Source: a gamma proteobacterium symbiont of Ctena orbiculata
GTDB taxonomy: Bacteria > Pseudomonadota > Gammaproteobacteria > Chromatiales > Chromatiaceae
Assembly: GCA_003094535.1 (NCBI GenBank)
Contig: NATV01000104.1
Location: 1 to 64,000 of the forward strand
Direction of reading: 5' to 3'
DNA length: 64,000 bases
The notes under the pieces are model-generated. The model was not told the DNA's origin, did not search any database, and worked only from the letters and a program-made list of their open reading frames with translations. Of this stretch, positions 1 to 8,565 are shown piece by piece. Positions within the stretch are counted from its first letter, which is position 1. Every line of letters begins with the position of its first letter. The position numbers were made by a program, and so were the translations under genes.

Positions 1-629
1 AAGGTATACTCAACAGGGCACAAAATTTGTCGCATCTTTTCACTGGTGTCCTCCTCTGAAGCTACCTTGATCTTTGCCAAAGTAAGTAATGCCTCTGCGC
101 TGATTATACGAATATCCCATGCATGTTTTGAACCGCGTACTTGTGCTTCAAGATCACCAGTATCATTCCTGCCAACAACTATGAGAATAGAGGACTCTTC
201 AGTGATTTTCCCAATCTTAATGAGTTCTTTGCGATAGCGAGCAATTTTGTCAAGTGAAATTCGGTAGGTATCAGTCGTTTTCACCTCAACGACAATTGAG
301 AAATTCCCAGGTGCATGCCATAAACCATCATAACCAATTTTATTCTTAGTACCTTGATAGAGACCATCCTCCACTTCGAAATCAAGTCTCCGGCCAACTT
401 CATTAACTAAGTCTTGTAGTATTAGTCCGCTATCTGGAAATGACTTTTCTAAACACTGGATAATGTAGTTTTCAATTCGATCGATATCGATTTCTGCAAG
501 ATAAGCACGAATTTCTTTGGCACACTTGCTGTTATCCTTGAGTTTGCCTTCGCCAGAAATGGCAACAATTTGTTGTATATGTTTATTTTCAAGGTGTTCC
601 TTATTGGAATTCCAAAGGTCAAGTAACAT
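1..629 (-). CDS. Possible PD-(D/E)XK-type protein (3' end outside window)
   Basis: An open frame of 209 codons starts at the ATG at 629-627 and runs off the window edge, so only the N-terminal part is seen. Residues about 103-123 read YDGLW, then some 10 residues on VVEVKTT. This D...ExK spacing resembles a PD-(D/E)XK nuclease core, as in Mrr/HsdR-like enzymes, but the match is short. No full family is recognised. The gene is AT-richer than the housekeeping part of the window. It lies 109 bases downstream of hsdR on the same strand, so it is probably an accessory gene of the restriction island. A nuclease role is inference from one motif. Confidence 0.6.
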   Translation of the reverse strand, partial: MLLDLWNSNKEHLENKHIQQIVAISGEGKLKDNSKCAKEIRAYLAEIDIDRIENYIIQCLEKSFPDSGLILQDLVNEVGRRLDFEVEDGLYQGTKNKIGYDGLWHAPGNFSIVVEVKTTDTYRISLDKIARYRKELIKIGKITEESSILIVVGRNDTGDLEAQVRGSKHAWDIRIISAEALLTLAKIKVASEEDTSEKMRQILCPVEYT

Positions 630-738
630 ATAAACATCCTATCGAAATTATAGTGATACTCAATTATTCATGAAATGTATTATTTTCGTATACCATGCGT
701 GTTTGTGGGATGGATAAGAATACCGAATCTGCGGAGTT

Positions 739-3700
739 CTATAGTGGCTCTGCTGCCAATATCACCTCGCCTATCTTCTTGATACTGCCAGTTAGCTTAG
801 ATACTTCCACATCATCAAACAGCCCGAACACCCCTTCAAAATGGATATCAGAAAATGGTGGCTGCGCCAATTGTGCAGGGCTCATGACACCACGCTGGGT
901 TAGAAAGTCGATAATTGTATTGATGAATCGAATTTGCTGCGGGTTAAATCTTGTCTCGTCCAGGTATTCGGCAAAGGCAGCCTTTGCGGCATTGCGGTCC
1001 AGTCCAACCAGTTCACGGATGAATATTCCAAGGGGTTTATCTGGATGTATGGTCTCACTGTATAGCTTCCTGTCTTCGATCCCGCTAGCCTCAAATAGCT
1101 TGTTATCCAGCTCGTCCAAATCCTGCTGCGTAATTGGTAGATTGCGTTTGATACGTTGAATGGTTAAGTTGTCCTTGTGCTCGTGTACGTAGGCTTCTAC
1201 CTTGCGGCGGTATAGGTCGAGATCATTCCCACCGGGTATATAGACCCCTTGGTTTTCGTTAACGCCGGTTACTTCATCCTCGAAGTTTGTGTAGACAGTG
1301 ATCCTGCTCTCCTTATCAAAATAGCGCATCAACAGGCGCAATCGCCTCCGGGTCTGTTCCAGTTCTTCTAGAGTAAGGTCCTGCCAGAAGTTGGCGGACT
1401 GAATGTACTGTATCCACTCCAGTTGTTCAGCCACAGCATTGATGCTGCTTTTAGACTCCAGCTTGGAAGCAATAGTAACTAGCCTGTCTTGCAGGAAGTC
1501 GCTGATACCGGTTTTCTCTACCAGGCCCAATTGCATGGAGAGAATCATCTGATCGAAGCGCAGCGCCAACTCTTCTTCTTTCTCATCTGGCTCCAGTGGT
1601 TCCGCTTCAGTGGGCAGATTGGCGATTTGTCGTTCTAGCTCGCCTAGCTGCTCTGTGGTGAGCTGTTGCCAAATATCCTTTTTTTGATACTTCTCTACAA
1701 CCTGGCGTCGTGGTCGCACGATAAAGTTATCGAGGCTCATACCCGACACTCGGTTGTGCAGAGTATCCAACAGATAAGCGCGTAGGGTTTGGCCAAAGTC
1801 GCCGAAATCTTCATTCTGCTTCAGCTTGTCGCTAAGCTGCAGCCGCTTCTCGAAGATTACCTGCGAAAGATGCTTGTCGCTGCTGTCCTTTGCCCCTTCC
1901 GGATTCATCTCAAAGTATTCGAAGTTTTTACAGCAGTCGAATACCTTGAAAAACACCTTGTCATCACCAGGGGCAAAAAGATCCGGATTCAGACGTGTGC
2001 CACGCCCCAGCATCTGCAGGAATTTTACCTTTGATTTGATCACCTTGAAGAACATCAGATTGACCACCTCGGGCACGTCAATGCCGGTATCCAGCATATC
2101 CACCGACACAGCCACGGAGAGTGGTATGTTAGGGTCCTGTGGGGGCTTTTCCCCCTTGAACTCGTCGATCAGGGTATCGGCATACTTCTCTTTGTAGGTG
2201 ATCACCCGGGCGAACTTACCTTTGTATTTTGGATAGTTGGTGTTGATGCGGTCCACTACAAACTCGGCATGGCTGTTATTGGCGGCAAAAACAATGGTCT
2301 TGCCCAAGCGGTCACCCCCGGCTACCTTGATGCCTCGCTCCATCAGTACCGCCAGCGCCTTGTCTACGGTATCGGTATTGAACAGGAACTGGTTCACTTC
2401 AGAGGGCAACACCTCGTCACGCCCTTCCAGTTCTTCTTTGCTCTCCCACTCCTCCTGCTCTTCGGGGCTTAGGTCGCTGTACTTGATCCCCTCGCGGATG
2501 AAGCCGAGCCCTACATCCACATCCTTGGGTGGTACCAGGAAACCGTCGGCTACCGCCTCATGCAGTTCGTAGGCGAAGGTGGGTACGCTTTCCTGCTGAT
2601 CGAATATCTCGTAGGTGTTGCGGTCGATATCGGCCTTGGGGGTGGCGGTCAGGCCCAATAGCAGAGAATCAAAGTAGTCGAAGATGTAGCCATACTTCTT
2701 GTAGACCGAACGGTGCGCCTCGTCCACGATCACCAGATCGAAGTGGCCCACCCCGAACAGGCGGCTATCTGCAGGGGCGGAGAGCAGATTCATCATGGTG
2801 GGATAGGTGGCGAGGTAGAGCCGTCCCTCCAGCTTATCGGTGCCGCCGGAGAGAATCGCGGGGGAGACCTTGGGCAGCAGCTTGCCGAACTCCTTCTTCG
2901 CCTGGTTCACCAGGGCGTTACGGTCGGCGAGGAAGAGTACGTTTCTGATCCAGCCCGCGCGCATCAGCAGATCCACCAGGGCGATGGTGGTGCGGGTCTT
3001 GCCGGTACCGGTGGCCATTACCAGCAGGGATTTGCGCTGTTTGTGTTCCTGGTACTGTTCGCAGACGCTGCGGATCGCCTCGATCTGATAGGGCCGTTTG
3101 AAACCGGCGATCTCGGTGTTGATATCAACTTTGTCCAGTTTCTTAGAAAGTCCGCGCCGGTCGATCAGGCGCTGCATCTCGTCTCGGCTGAGAAAGCCCT
3201 GCACCGGTCGCGGCGGATAGCTGCAGTCGTCCCAGAAGGTGATCTCGTAGCCGTTGCTGTAGTAGATCAGCGGGCGCTGGCCGAACATCTGCTCCAGGCA
3301 GTCGGCATAGAGCATCGCCTGCTGCCGCCCCTGGGTCGGTTCCACGGTGGTACGTTTTGCCTCCACCACCGCCAGCGGTTTACCGTCGGCACCCCAGAGC
3401 ACGTAATCGACGAATCCCACCCCGGAGGGGTTGGGCATGCCGCTCACCTCGAACTCCTTCGCGTTGGGGGCGTCCAGGTCCCAGCCCATCTCCTTCAAGT
3501 ACTGGTCGATGATAAAGCTGCGGGTCTCCGCCTCGTTGTAGTCGTGACTGTCTTTGACCTCCGCATTGGCCGCCTTCTGTTGTGCGACCTGGGCTTCCGC
3601 CGCCGCCAGCTTCTCGCGCAGTTCGGCATTCTCGCGTAGCTGCTGTTCAATGGCCTCAGCGTGCTGCTTGTCCTTCTCCGCCAGCGCCTTCTCCTGCGCC

Positions 3701-4173
3701 TTCAAGCGCTTGGTGCTGCTGATCACCAGTTGGGCGTCGATCTCTACGGTCTGGGGGATCGACTCCAACACGAAGCGTTGGTCGGATGCGGGTTTGTGGG
3801 CGGTATAGGTGCGGTAGAACCAGTAGAGGATATGGTGCAGCTCCTTCACCGTCTGGGTGGCGACGGCGGGGCTGATCTTGCGTTCGGAGTGGACGGCGTT
3901 GTTGCCCGCCTTCTGCACCGCCTTGATCTTGGGGAAGATGGCGTGGCCCAGGGATTGGCGGAACTCATTCTGGTGGATCAGGGTGTTGAGCTTGTTGTCA
4001 TACTTCGGCTTCTGCAGCCAGTGGTCGAACTCATACATCCAGTGGACCGCCCGCTCTAGGGTGTAGCGGGCGTAGAAACAGGCGCCACGGGGATCAGCAT
4101 GCACCAGCCGCTCCGCCCGCTGGGCGTTGGTTTCGATCTCGGGCCACTCGGTGAGGAAGGTGAAGTTCGACAT
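739..4173 (-). CDS. hsdR: Type I restriction enzyme, R subunit (HsdR, EcoEI-like)
   Basis: ATP-dependent translocase and endonuclease subunit of a type I restriction-modification complex; with HsdM and HsdS it cuts DNA lacking host methylation. The 1144-residue protein has a DUF4145-like N-terminal domain (about 15-125) and a charged predicted coiled coil (about 155-205). The HSDR_N nuclease domain follows, with D256 and the E271-A-K273 motif. The superfamily II helicase motor has Walker A ATGTGKT (387-393), DEAH (484-487), LTATP (508-512) and a later QMLGRGTR motif. The C-terminal part resembles EcoEI-type R subunits. It follows hsdS by 16 bases and appears intact with all catalytic motifs present. 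Confidence 0.93.
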   Translation of the reverse strand: MSNFTFLTEWPEIETNAQRAERLVHADPRGACFYARYTLERAVHWMYEFDHWLQKPKYDNKLNTLIHQNEFRQSLGHAIFPKIKAVQKAGNNAVHSERKISPAVATQTVKELHHILYWFYRTYTAHKPASDQRFVLESIPQTVEIDAQLVISSTKRLKAQEKALAEKDKQHAEAIEQQLRENAELREKLAAAEAQVAQQKAANAEVKDSHDYNEAETRSFIIDQYLKEMGWDLDAPNAKEFEVSGMPNPSGVGFVDYVLWGADGKPLAVVEAKRTTVEPTQGRQQAMLYADCLEQMFGQRPLIYYSNGYEITFWDDCSYPPRPVQGFLSRDEMQRLIDRRGLSKKLDKVDINTEIAGFKRPYQIEAIRSVCEQYQEHKQRKSLLVMATGTGKTRTTIALVDLLMRAGWIRNVLFLADRNALVNQAKKEFGKLLPKVSPAILSGGTDKLEGRLYLATYPTMMNLLSAPADSRLFGVGHFDLVIVDEAHRSVYKKYGYIFDYFDSLLLGLTATPKADIDRNTYEIFDQQESVPTFAYELHEAVADGFLVPPKDVDVGLGFIREGIKYSDLSPEEQEEWESKEELEGRDEVLPSEVNQFLFNTDTVDKALAVLMERGIKVAGGDRLGKTIVFAANNSHAEFVVDRINTNYPKYKGKFARVITYKEKYADTLIDEFKGEKPPQDPNIPLSVAVSVDMLDTGIDVPEVVNLMFFKVIKSKVKFLQMLGRGTRLNPDLFAPGDDKVFFKVFDCCKNFEYFEMNPEGAKDSSDKHLSQVIFEKRLQLSDKLKQNEDFGDFGQTLRAYLLDTLHNRVSGMSLDNFIVRPRRQVVEKYQKKDIWQQLTTEQLGELERQIANLPTEAEPLEPDEKEEELALRFDQMILSMQLGLVEKTGISDFLQDRLVTIASKLESKSSINAVAEQLEWIQYIQSANFWQDLTLEELEQTRRRLRLLMRYFDKESRITVYTNFEDEVTGVNENQGVYIPGGNDLDLYRRKVEAYVHEHKDNLTIQRIKRNLPITQQDLDELDNKLFEASGIEDRKLYSETIHPDKPLGIFIRELVGLDRNAAKAAFAEYLDETRFNPQQIRFINTIIDFLTQRGVMSPAQLAQPPFSDIHFEGVFGLFDDVEVSKLTGSIKKIGEVILAAEPL

Positions 4174-4189
4174 CCGTATCTCGTTCCCG

Positions 4190-5392
4190 TTATGCGGCCT
4201 TGGTTAGGTTTAGTTTGCCATTGAAGGCTGTTTGCATAAGCGAGGCAAACAGCTGATTACTGTATTCATACTTTTGCTTAATTCCTTCCTTTTGCATTTG
4301 ATACCTAGAAACAATTTCGCCAAATGCATGTTGTTCGCTAAATTTTGGCAATGGAATAGGTATTTTCTTTACATCACCGAGGTTTATACCCTTCACAGCC
4401 GCCCCTTTAACATATCGCTGCATGTATGCTTGCATCGGATGAGATGCTAAACACATGCCTAGGTACCTGTGATCTACAAGTTGAGGTATGGGTGCTAATC
4501 TTGCCGTATCTTGTGTGATATTTGCTCCGACACATTCAGCACTAGTTATTGCAATCCTTCCGACATGCCCTCGTATAGAAAGTAGAACATCATTTTTATC
4601 CAGCTTTGACCTTTTATATGAATTGGCAATTTCTTCTGAGGTTTTTCTTAATTGCTCTGTTAATACCCTCCCGTCTTGCATATCAACAACTCTGACATAG
4701 GGGATGCCGATATCTAAATCGGGGCCAGGCTTAAGAATCCCATAAGTTATTGGCCTTTCCGGATCAATAATTTCTTCGAGCAGCTTCGCTTCAAAATTCT
4801 TCGGATTCGTCACCGGATCACCAAACATCTCCAGAAACACCGACTGGGCGAGTTGGTTGAGTTCCTGCTCCATCTGTTTGCACTGGCTGCGCAGGGTGTC
4901 GGCTTTTTCCAGCAGCGCGGCGATCTGTTTTTGGATGGGTAGGGGTGGGAGGGGAACTTCAAGTTCCTTGACGATAGCTGTATTCAAATTCTTAACTACT
5001 GCACCGGCAGCTTTTGCAGATAGTTTCTGATAAACAGCGTCAGAACTTAGGCAGTAATAGAAGTAGTCAGTATACAGGTTATCACTCTTCGGATGTAAAA
5101 CTAACCATCCATCGTGAATGCAACCTGAAGTTTTAAGAATATACGGTCGGCCAAAACTCATTGAGTTCGTTAGAAGAAAATCTCCGGGCTGAACCTGCCT
5201 TGTTTTACCAAGACCTTCTCTCTTGATCTTTTTTGCAACCCTCTCGATATATTTAGAGTCGCCTTTTGTATCGCCAATCATGATCCAGTTTAATCCTTCT
5301 GGATCCTCAGTTATGTAGTTCTGGATAGGGCGAGGAGAACCCCCTCGCGCAATATCAAAAATCTCCCCTAGCTTGACGATTGGCCAACTCAC
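4190..5392 (-). CDS. hsdS: Type I restriction-modification specificity subunit (HsdS)
   Basis: DNA-recognition subunit that sets the target of the HsdR/HsdM complex. The 400-residue protein has two target-recognition domains separated by a conserved helical spacer (about 155-200, with QKQIAALLEKADTLRS and FLEMFGDP). A second conserved helix lies at the C-terminus. The start is GTG at 5392-5390, overlapping the hsdM stop in GTGA, so translation is probably coupled. By eye, the two recognition-domain segments (about 4230-4800 and 4960-5390) are much AT-richer than the central spacer and neighbouring hsdM/hsdR. That is expected where recognition domains are exchanged by recombination. The recognition sequence cannot be read from the protein. 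Confidence 0.92.
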   Translation of the reverse strand: MSWPIVKLGEIFDIARGGSPRPIQNYITEDPEGLNWIMIGDTKGDSKYIERVAKKIKREGLGKTRQVQPGDFLLTNSMSFGRPYILKTSGCIHDGWLVLHPKSDNLYTDYFYYCLSSDAVYQKLSAKAAGAVVKNLNTAIVKELEVPLPPLPIQKQIAALLEKADTLRSQCKQMEQELNQLAQSVFLEMFGDPVTNPKNFEAKLLEEIIDPERPITYGILKPGPDLDIGIPYVRVVDMQDGRVLTEQLRKTSEEIANSYKRSKLDKNDVLLSIRGHVGRIAITSAECVGANITQDTARLAPIPQLVDHRYLGMCLASHPMQAYMQRYVKGAAVKGINLGDVKKIPIPLPKFSEQHAFGEIVSRYQMQKEGIKQKYEYSNQLFASLMQTAFNGKLNLTKAA

Positions 5393-6951
5393 AACATCCC
5401 CTCCAACTCCGCAATTCTCTCATCCATCGCCTTCTGCAGTTCCCGGATGCGTTGCAGGATCACCTTGGGTGGATCGTATTCCACTTCTTCGTAGACCACC
5501 TCCTTGTAACGGTTGATGGAGAGGTCGTAACCCTCGTTGACGATATCCGCCTTGGGTACGAAGAAGCTCTGCTCGGTGCGTTTGCGTCGGGCTTCGCCCT
5601 TCGGGCTGTTCCAGCGTTTGAGGATATCGGGGATGTTGTCGAGATCGTGTTGTGGTTTTTCGCCCTCTTTGAGTAGCGGTGTCCGTTTATCGTCCAGTGA
5701 GAAACCGTCGGCCTGCATATCGTAGAACCAGACCTGGTCGGTGCCGCCGTCACCGGTCTTGGTGAAGAGCAGAACGGCGGTGGAGACCCCGGCGTAGGGT
5801 TTGAAGACACCGGAGGGCATGGAGATGACCGCCTGGAGCTTGTGGTTCTCCACCAGGGTCTCGCGGATCTTTTTGTGGGACTTGGTGGAGCCGAAGAGTA
5901 CGCCATCGGGCACGATGACGGCGGCGCGGCCGCCGGGCTGGAGCATGCGCAGGATGAGGGCGAGGAAGAGCAGTTCGGTCTTCTCCGAGGGGCCTTTCTT
6001 CTTTTTGTCGTTGTCACTTTTCTGGCTTTTGGTCTGGGCCTTCTTCGGGCTCTTACCCAGGGCAGTGAGCAGATCTGGGGAGAGTTCGTCGTAGGCGACG
6101 CTGCCCTTGAAGGGGGGATTGGCCAGGACCAGGGTGTAGCGGTCCTTGATATTCTCCTCGCCGTGGTCGCTGAGGCTGTCGCGGTACTCTACGGTGGGGT
6201 GTTCCACGCCGTGCAGCATCAGGTTCATGGCGCCGATGCGCAGCATGTGCTGGTCGAAGTCGAAGGCGCTGAACATCTGGTTATGGAAGTGTCTGGCGTT
6301 GGCCTTTTTCATCAGTGCATCTTTGTACTGCTCGCGCACATACTCCTCGGCGGCCATGAGAAAGCCGCAGGTACCGGAGGCGGGGTCGCAGATGATGTCG
6401 CTGTGGTTGCCGCCGAGCTTGGGCGCGGTCATCTGCACCATCATTCGGATGATGTGGCGCGGGGTGCGGAACTGGCCGTTGGTGCCGGAGGTCTGCAGCT
6501 TGGAGAGCATGTACTCGTAGAGATCGCCCTTGGTGTCACGGGCGGACATGTCGATGCCGTCGATCATATTCACCACCCGGTCGAGCAGGCTGGGGGTGGG
6601 GATCATGAAGATGGCGTCCTTCATGTGGCGGGCGAAGGTGGTGTCTTCGCCTTGCATGTTCTTGATGAAGGGGAAGATCTCATCCTTGACCAGGTTGAAC
6701 ATCTCATCCGGGTCGAAGTTTTTGAGTTTGCTCCAGCGGAATTTGCCTTGTCTTCGATTGAAGACAGGGTTTTCTATCTTGCCGTCACCAAGTTGCGCTT
6801 GGCGCTCTCGGCGGGTGTGGATCTCATCGAGACTGCGGATAAAGAGCAGGTAGGTGAACTGCTCGATGACGGAGATGGGATTGGCGATGCCGCCGGTCCA
6901 GAAGGCTTCCCAGATTTCGTCGACTTGGTTTCTGATTTTTCCTGTGAGCAT
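5389..6951 (-). CDS. hsdM: Type I DNA adenine methyltransferase (HsdM)
   Basis: Modification subunit that methylates adenine N6 at the sites chosen by HsdS. The 520-residue protein has an N-terminal helical HsdM_N domain (about 10-145) and the conserved TPRHI segment (163-167). The N6-methyltransferase fold carries the SAM-binding motif DPASGTCGF (189-197) and the catalytic NPPF motif (278-281). It is the first gene of hsdM-hsdS-hsdR on the minus strand, with a 4-base overlap into hsdS. A Lys/Ser-rich insertion (KKAQTKSQKSDNDKKKKG) follows the catalytic motif. I see no strong ribosome-binding site before the ATG. The system looks complete and probably functional. Confidence 0.95.
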   Translation of the reverse strand: MLTGKIRNQVDEIWEAFWTGGIANPISVIEQFTYLLFIRSLDEIHTRRERQAQLGDGKIENPVFNRRQGKFRWSKLKNFDPDEMFNLVKDEIFPFIKNMQGEDTTFARHMKDAIFMIPTPSLLDRVVNMIDGIDMSARDTKGDLYEYMLSKLQTSGTNGQFRTPRHIIRMMVQMTAPKLGGNHSDIICDPASGTCGFLMAAEEYVREQYKDALMKKANARHFHNQMFSAFDFDQHMLRIGAMNLMLHGVEHPTVEYRDSLSDHGEENIKDRYTLVLANPPFKGSVAYDELSPDLLTALGKSPKKAQTKSQKSDNDKKKKGPSEKTELLFLALILRMLQPGGRAAVIVPDGVLFGSTKSHKKIRETLVENHKLQAVISMPSGVFKPYAGVSTAVLLFTKTGDGGTDQVWFYDMQADGFSLDDKRTPLLKEGEKPQHDLDNIPDILKRWNSPKGEARRKRTEQSFFVPKADIVNEGYDLSINRYKEVVYEEVEYDPPKVILQRIRELQKAMDERIAELEGML

Positions 6952-7371
6952 TATTTGATTATGTGGCCAGTTAAGTGAACAACCATGCTGTTGTAAGGGA
7001 CCACATCATAGCCATTTCTTAGCAAATGAGCACAATTCGAATCGGGCGGTGTCATGGTGTGCGCTGCCGGGTAGGGCGTGGGATGCCGACTGGGTATTGG
7101 GTGCCGGAGGTTCCTGTCGTTTGGCAATTGTCTGTTCTGTTGCTCAATGAGGTCTTCCGTGAAGTCTCTGGCCTGTCGGATGGGTGATTCGTTATGTTTA
7201 TATTACTTTTGCAAGATTATCAATGGAATGGTGAGGATTGTTGTTGGTTGGTCGAGGAATGGGATTCCTATTTGGTTGCAGATTAGGGACCTTGGGGGTG
7301 TTTCCAAGCGAGGTATGCATTCCCACGCTGGAGCGTGGGAACGAGACGCGTGAGGGGGGTAAGTCAAACAA
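6952..7371. other. Intergenic region without a convincing gene
   Basis: This 420-base stretch lies between the start of hsdM and the end of the HEPN gene. It contains one copy of the GTTCCCACGCT palindromic repeat (7320-7341). Both strands carry short open frames, but these read through the repeat and resemble no protein. A promoter for the hsdMSR operon should lie at about 6960-7050 on the minus strand; I could not find a clear -35/-10 pair. Confidence 0.6.
7320..7341. repeat. REP-like palindrome, family A
   Basis: Perfect inverted repeat with arms TTCCCACGCT and AGCGTGGGAA around two bases, followed by CGAG. Related copies lie at 8469-8496, 20699-20726 and 42672-42698, all in gaps between genes. 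It is a dispersed extragenic palindrome of REP type. No transposase is linked to it in this window. Confidence 0.75.
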
Positions 7372-7815
7372 TCAGATCGGGTCGGGTCTGTTGTTTTTGA
7401 GCCAATCTCTAACCCTATCCAACAATGACTCAGCTTGCCCGATGCATTCGTTAACGGTACTGGCAGGTACGTTGTCACCTGTGTAATCGGCGATGTTTCG
7501 CTGTTTACGTAATGCATCCAATACAATCACTGTGGGCTTGTCCAGACCAACCGTTTGGCTCAGTAATTGAATCATCGTGGTGTGATGGCCTGGTCTGCTT
7601 GTCAATGTTCGGTAGCCGTTTGCCTGCAGTGCGATATTGGCTAGTTGCATTATGGCCTTGTAGGCGGCATCGAAGCGGTTCTCAAAACTGATTTTGTCGA
7701 CTTTCGCATCAGCGATGTTACCTGTTGCCGCTGCTACTAGCCGTTTGATTACGACTGCATCGGGTTCAATCTCCTCCAGGGTCCTTCCCACTAAGCTCTG
7801 TAAACTCATCTCCAT
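7372..7815 (-). CDS. HEPN-domain protein (putative toxin of an MNT/HEPN pair)
   Basis: A 147-residue, largely helical protein. The segment RKQRNIADYTG (103-113) resembles the conserved end of HEPN domains. The histidine of the usual RX4-6H RNase motif is not there; an aspartate (D110) lies in that area, so ribonuclease activity is uncertain. It directly follows, and overlaps by 50 bases, a nucleotidyltransferase gene, the usual partner in MNT/HEPN (type VII) toxin-antitoxin modules. There the nucleotidyltransferase inactivates the HEPN toxin by adding AMP groups. The Met at residue 3, or a later start, would shorten the overlap. The toxin role is inferred from family and context. Confidence 0.72.
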   Translation of the reverse strand: MEMSLQSLVGRTLEEIEPDAVVIKRLVAAATGNIADAKVDKISFENRFDAAYKAIMQLANIALQANGYRTLTSRPGHHTTMIQLLSQTVGLDKPTVIVLDALRKQRNIADYTGDNVPASTVNECIGQAESLLDRVRDWLKNNRPDPI

Positions 7816-8377
7816 CTCCTATGACATCCATTCTAGGTTTTGCTAACACATCCTTGATAAACGGATTCTTTTGCTTCAGCAGGTCCAACCACTCATCTTC
7901 GCGGTATAGTTTCGGGTTGATCTCCCGGCCTAATTTCTCCTGGATGGGGTGGAGTGCATTCACCATCTCTGTAAAATCGATCTCGCCTATGATCATCAGA
8001 TCGATATCGCTTGATGAGATCTCCTGCTTACTCGCGACAGAGCCAAAGATAAAGGACCAGACAATGCGATCAGCGAAGGGTAGTAGGGCTTGATTGAGGA
8101 CGTTGACTACACCGATAGTTTTGCTAACGATACTTAGCAATTCATGAAAAATCGGGCAATCCGGGTTGGCTTGGTAGTGGTGTTGGTTGCCGATTCGGGT
8201 CATGTGTAAGATGCCCACATCCAGCATGCGGTCGAGCTCCCGCTTGATGGTGGCGACACCCATGCCGGTTAGGCGGATGATCTCCTTGGTGTAGAAGCTT
8301 CTTTCCGGCTTAGCGTAGAGCAGGCCCAATAGTTGTTGTTGGGTCTTGCTGAAGAGTGCATCGGCTAGTCGGGTCAT
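7766..8377 (-). CDS. HTH-nucleotidyltransferase protein (MntA-like putative antitoxin/regulator)
   Basis: A 203-residue two-domain protein. Residues about 5-70 form a winged helix-turn-helix resembling MarR/ArsR regulators (TKEIIRLTGMGVATIKRELDRM). Residues about 100-175 form a minimal nucleotidyltransferase domain with G112-S113, ten residues, then D124-I-D126. This is exactly the GSX10DXD motif of MntA-type antitoxins. It is first in a two-gene unit with the HEPN gene. Directly upstream two palindromes lie over a strong promoter-like sequence, so the HTH probably represses its own operon. The fusion of DNA-binding and AMP-transferase-like domains suggests one protein gives both transcriptional and post-translational control. 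Confidence 0.78.
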   Translation of the reverse strand: MTRLADALFSKTQQQLLGLLYAKPERSFYTKEIIRLTGMGVATIKRELDRMLDVGILHMTRIGNQHHYQANPDCPIFHELLSIVSKTIGVVNVLNQALLPFADRIVWSFIFGSVASKQEISSSDIDLMIIGEIDFTEMVNALHPIQEKLGREINPKLYREDEWLDLLKQKNPFIKDVLAKPRMDVIGDGDEFTELSGKDPGGD

Positions 8378-8390
8378 GGTGCAAGCTTTC

Positions 8391-8435
8391 AGTTCATAAT
8401 TAGTGAACTATAGTTCATAAAATATGAACTATCAA
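8391..8435 (-). promoter_or_regulatory. Promoter and tandem palindromic operator of the MNT/HEPN operon
   Basis: On the minus strand a -35 TTGATA (8435-8430) and a -10 TATAGT (8412-8407) are separated by exactly 17 bases. The spacer holds almost all of a palindrome with perfect 8-base arms, AGTTCATA-AAA-TATGAACT (8412-8430). A second palindrome, AGTTCA-7-TGAACT (8391-8409), covers the expected transcription start. Their centres are 21 bases apart, two helical turns, so dimers would bind on the same DNA face. This is a textbook autorepression layout; the HTH protein encoded just downstream is the obvious candidate repressor. Confidence 0.75.
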
Positions 8436-8468
8436 GCTATCTTGTCGATATTATGACTCAGCTTTATT

Positions 8469-8496
8469 CGTTCCCATGCTCCAGCGTGGCAACGAG
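8469..8496. repeat. REP-like palindrome, family A (imperfect)
   Basis: Copy of the GTTCCCA...GGAACGAG palindrome with mismatched arms (TTCCCATGCT against AGCGTGGCAA). It lies 39 bases upstream of a family B palindrome, in the gap between the toxin-antitoxin pair and the UPF0149 gene. Confidence 0.65.
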
Positions 8497-8534
8497 ATGG
8501 TGGCTAGGTCAGCCGCTGGAGGCAAGGGATGATC

Positions 8535-8557
8535 GGTGCGGCAAGCCGCACCCTACG
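8535..8557. repeat. REP-like palindrome, family B
   Basis: GGTGCGGCAAGCCGCACC with a flanking CTACG; the reverse complement matches copies at 40127-40148 and 42642-42663. It lies just past the 3' end of the UPF0149 gene on the minus strand, where it could also act as a transcript-end hairpin, though no T-run follows. Confidence 0.72.
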
Positions 8558-8565
8558 TTTTTACT

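Noticed and set aside
2713..3639. 308-codon open frame antisense to hsdR
   Set aside because: No motif and opposite a well-supported HsdR domain region.
5842..6978. 378-codon open frame antisense to hsdM
   Set aside because: His/Gly/Val-rich composition, no domain, and lies fully opposite a clear methyltransferase gene.
7078..7353. 91-codon open frame before the HEPN gene
   Set aside because: Its last part is the translation of the family A palindrome (SHAGAWER), a frequent false gene.
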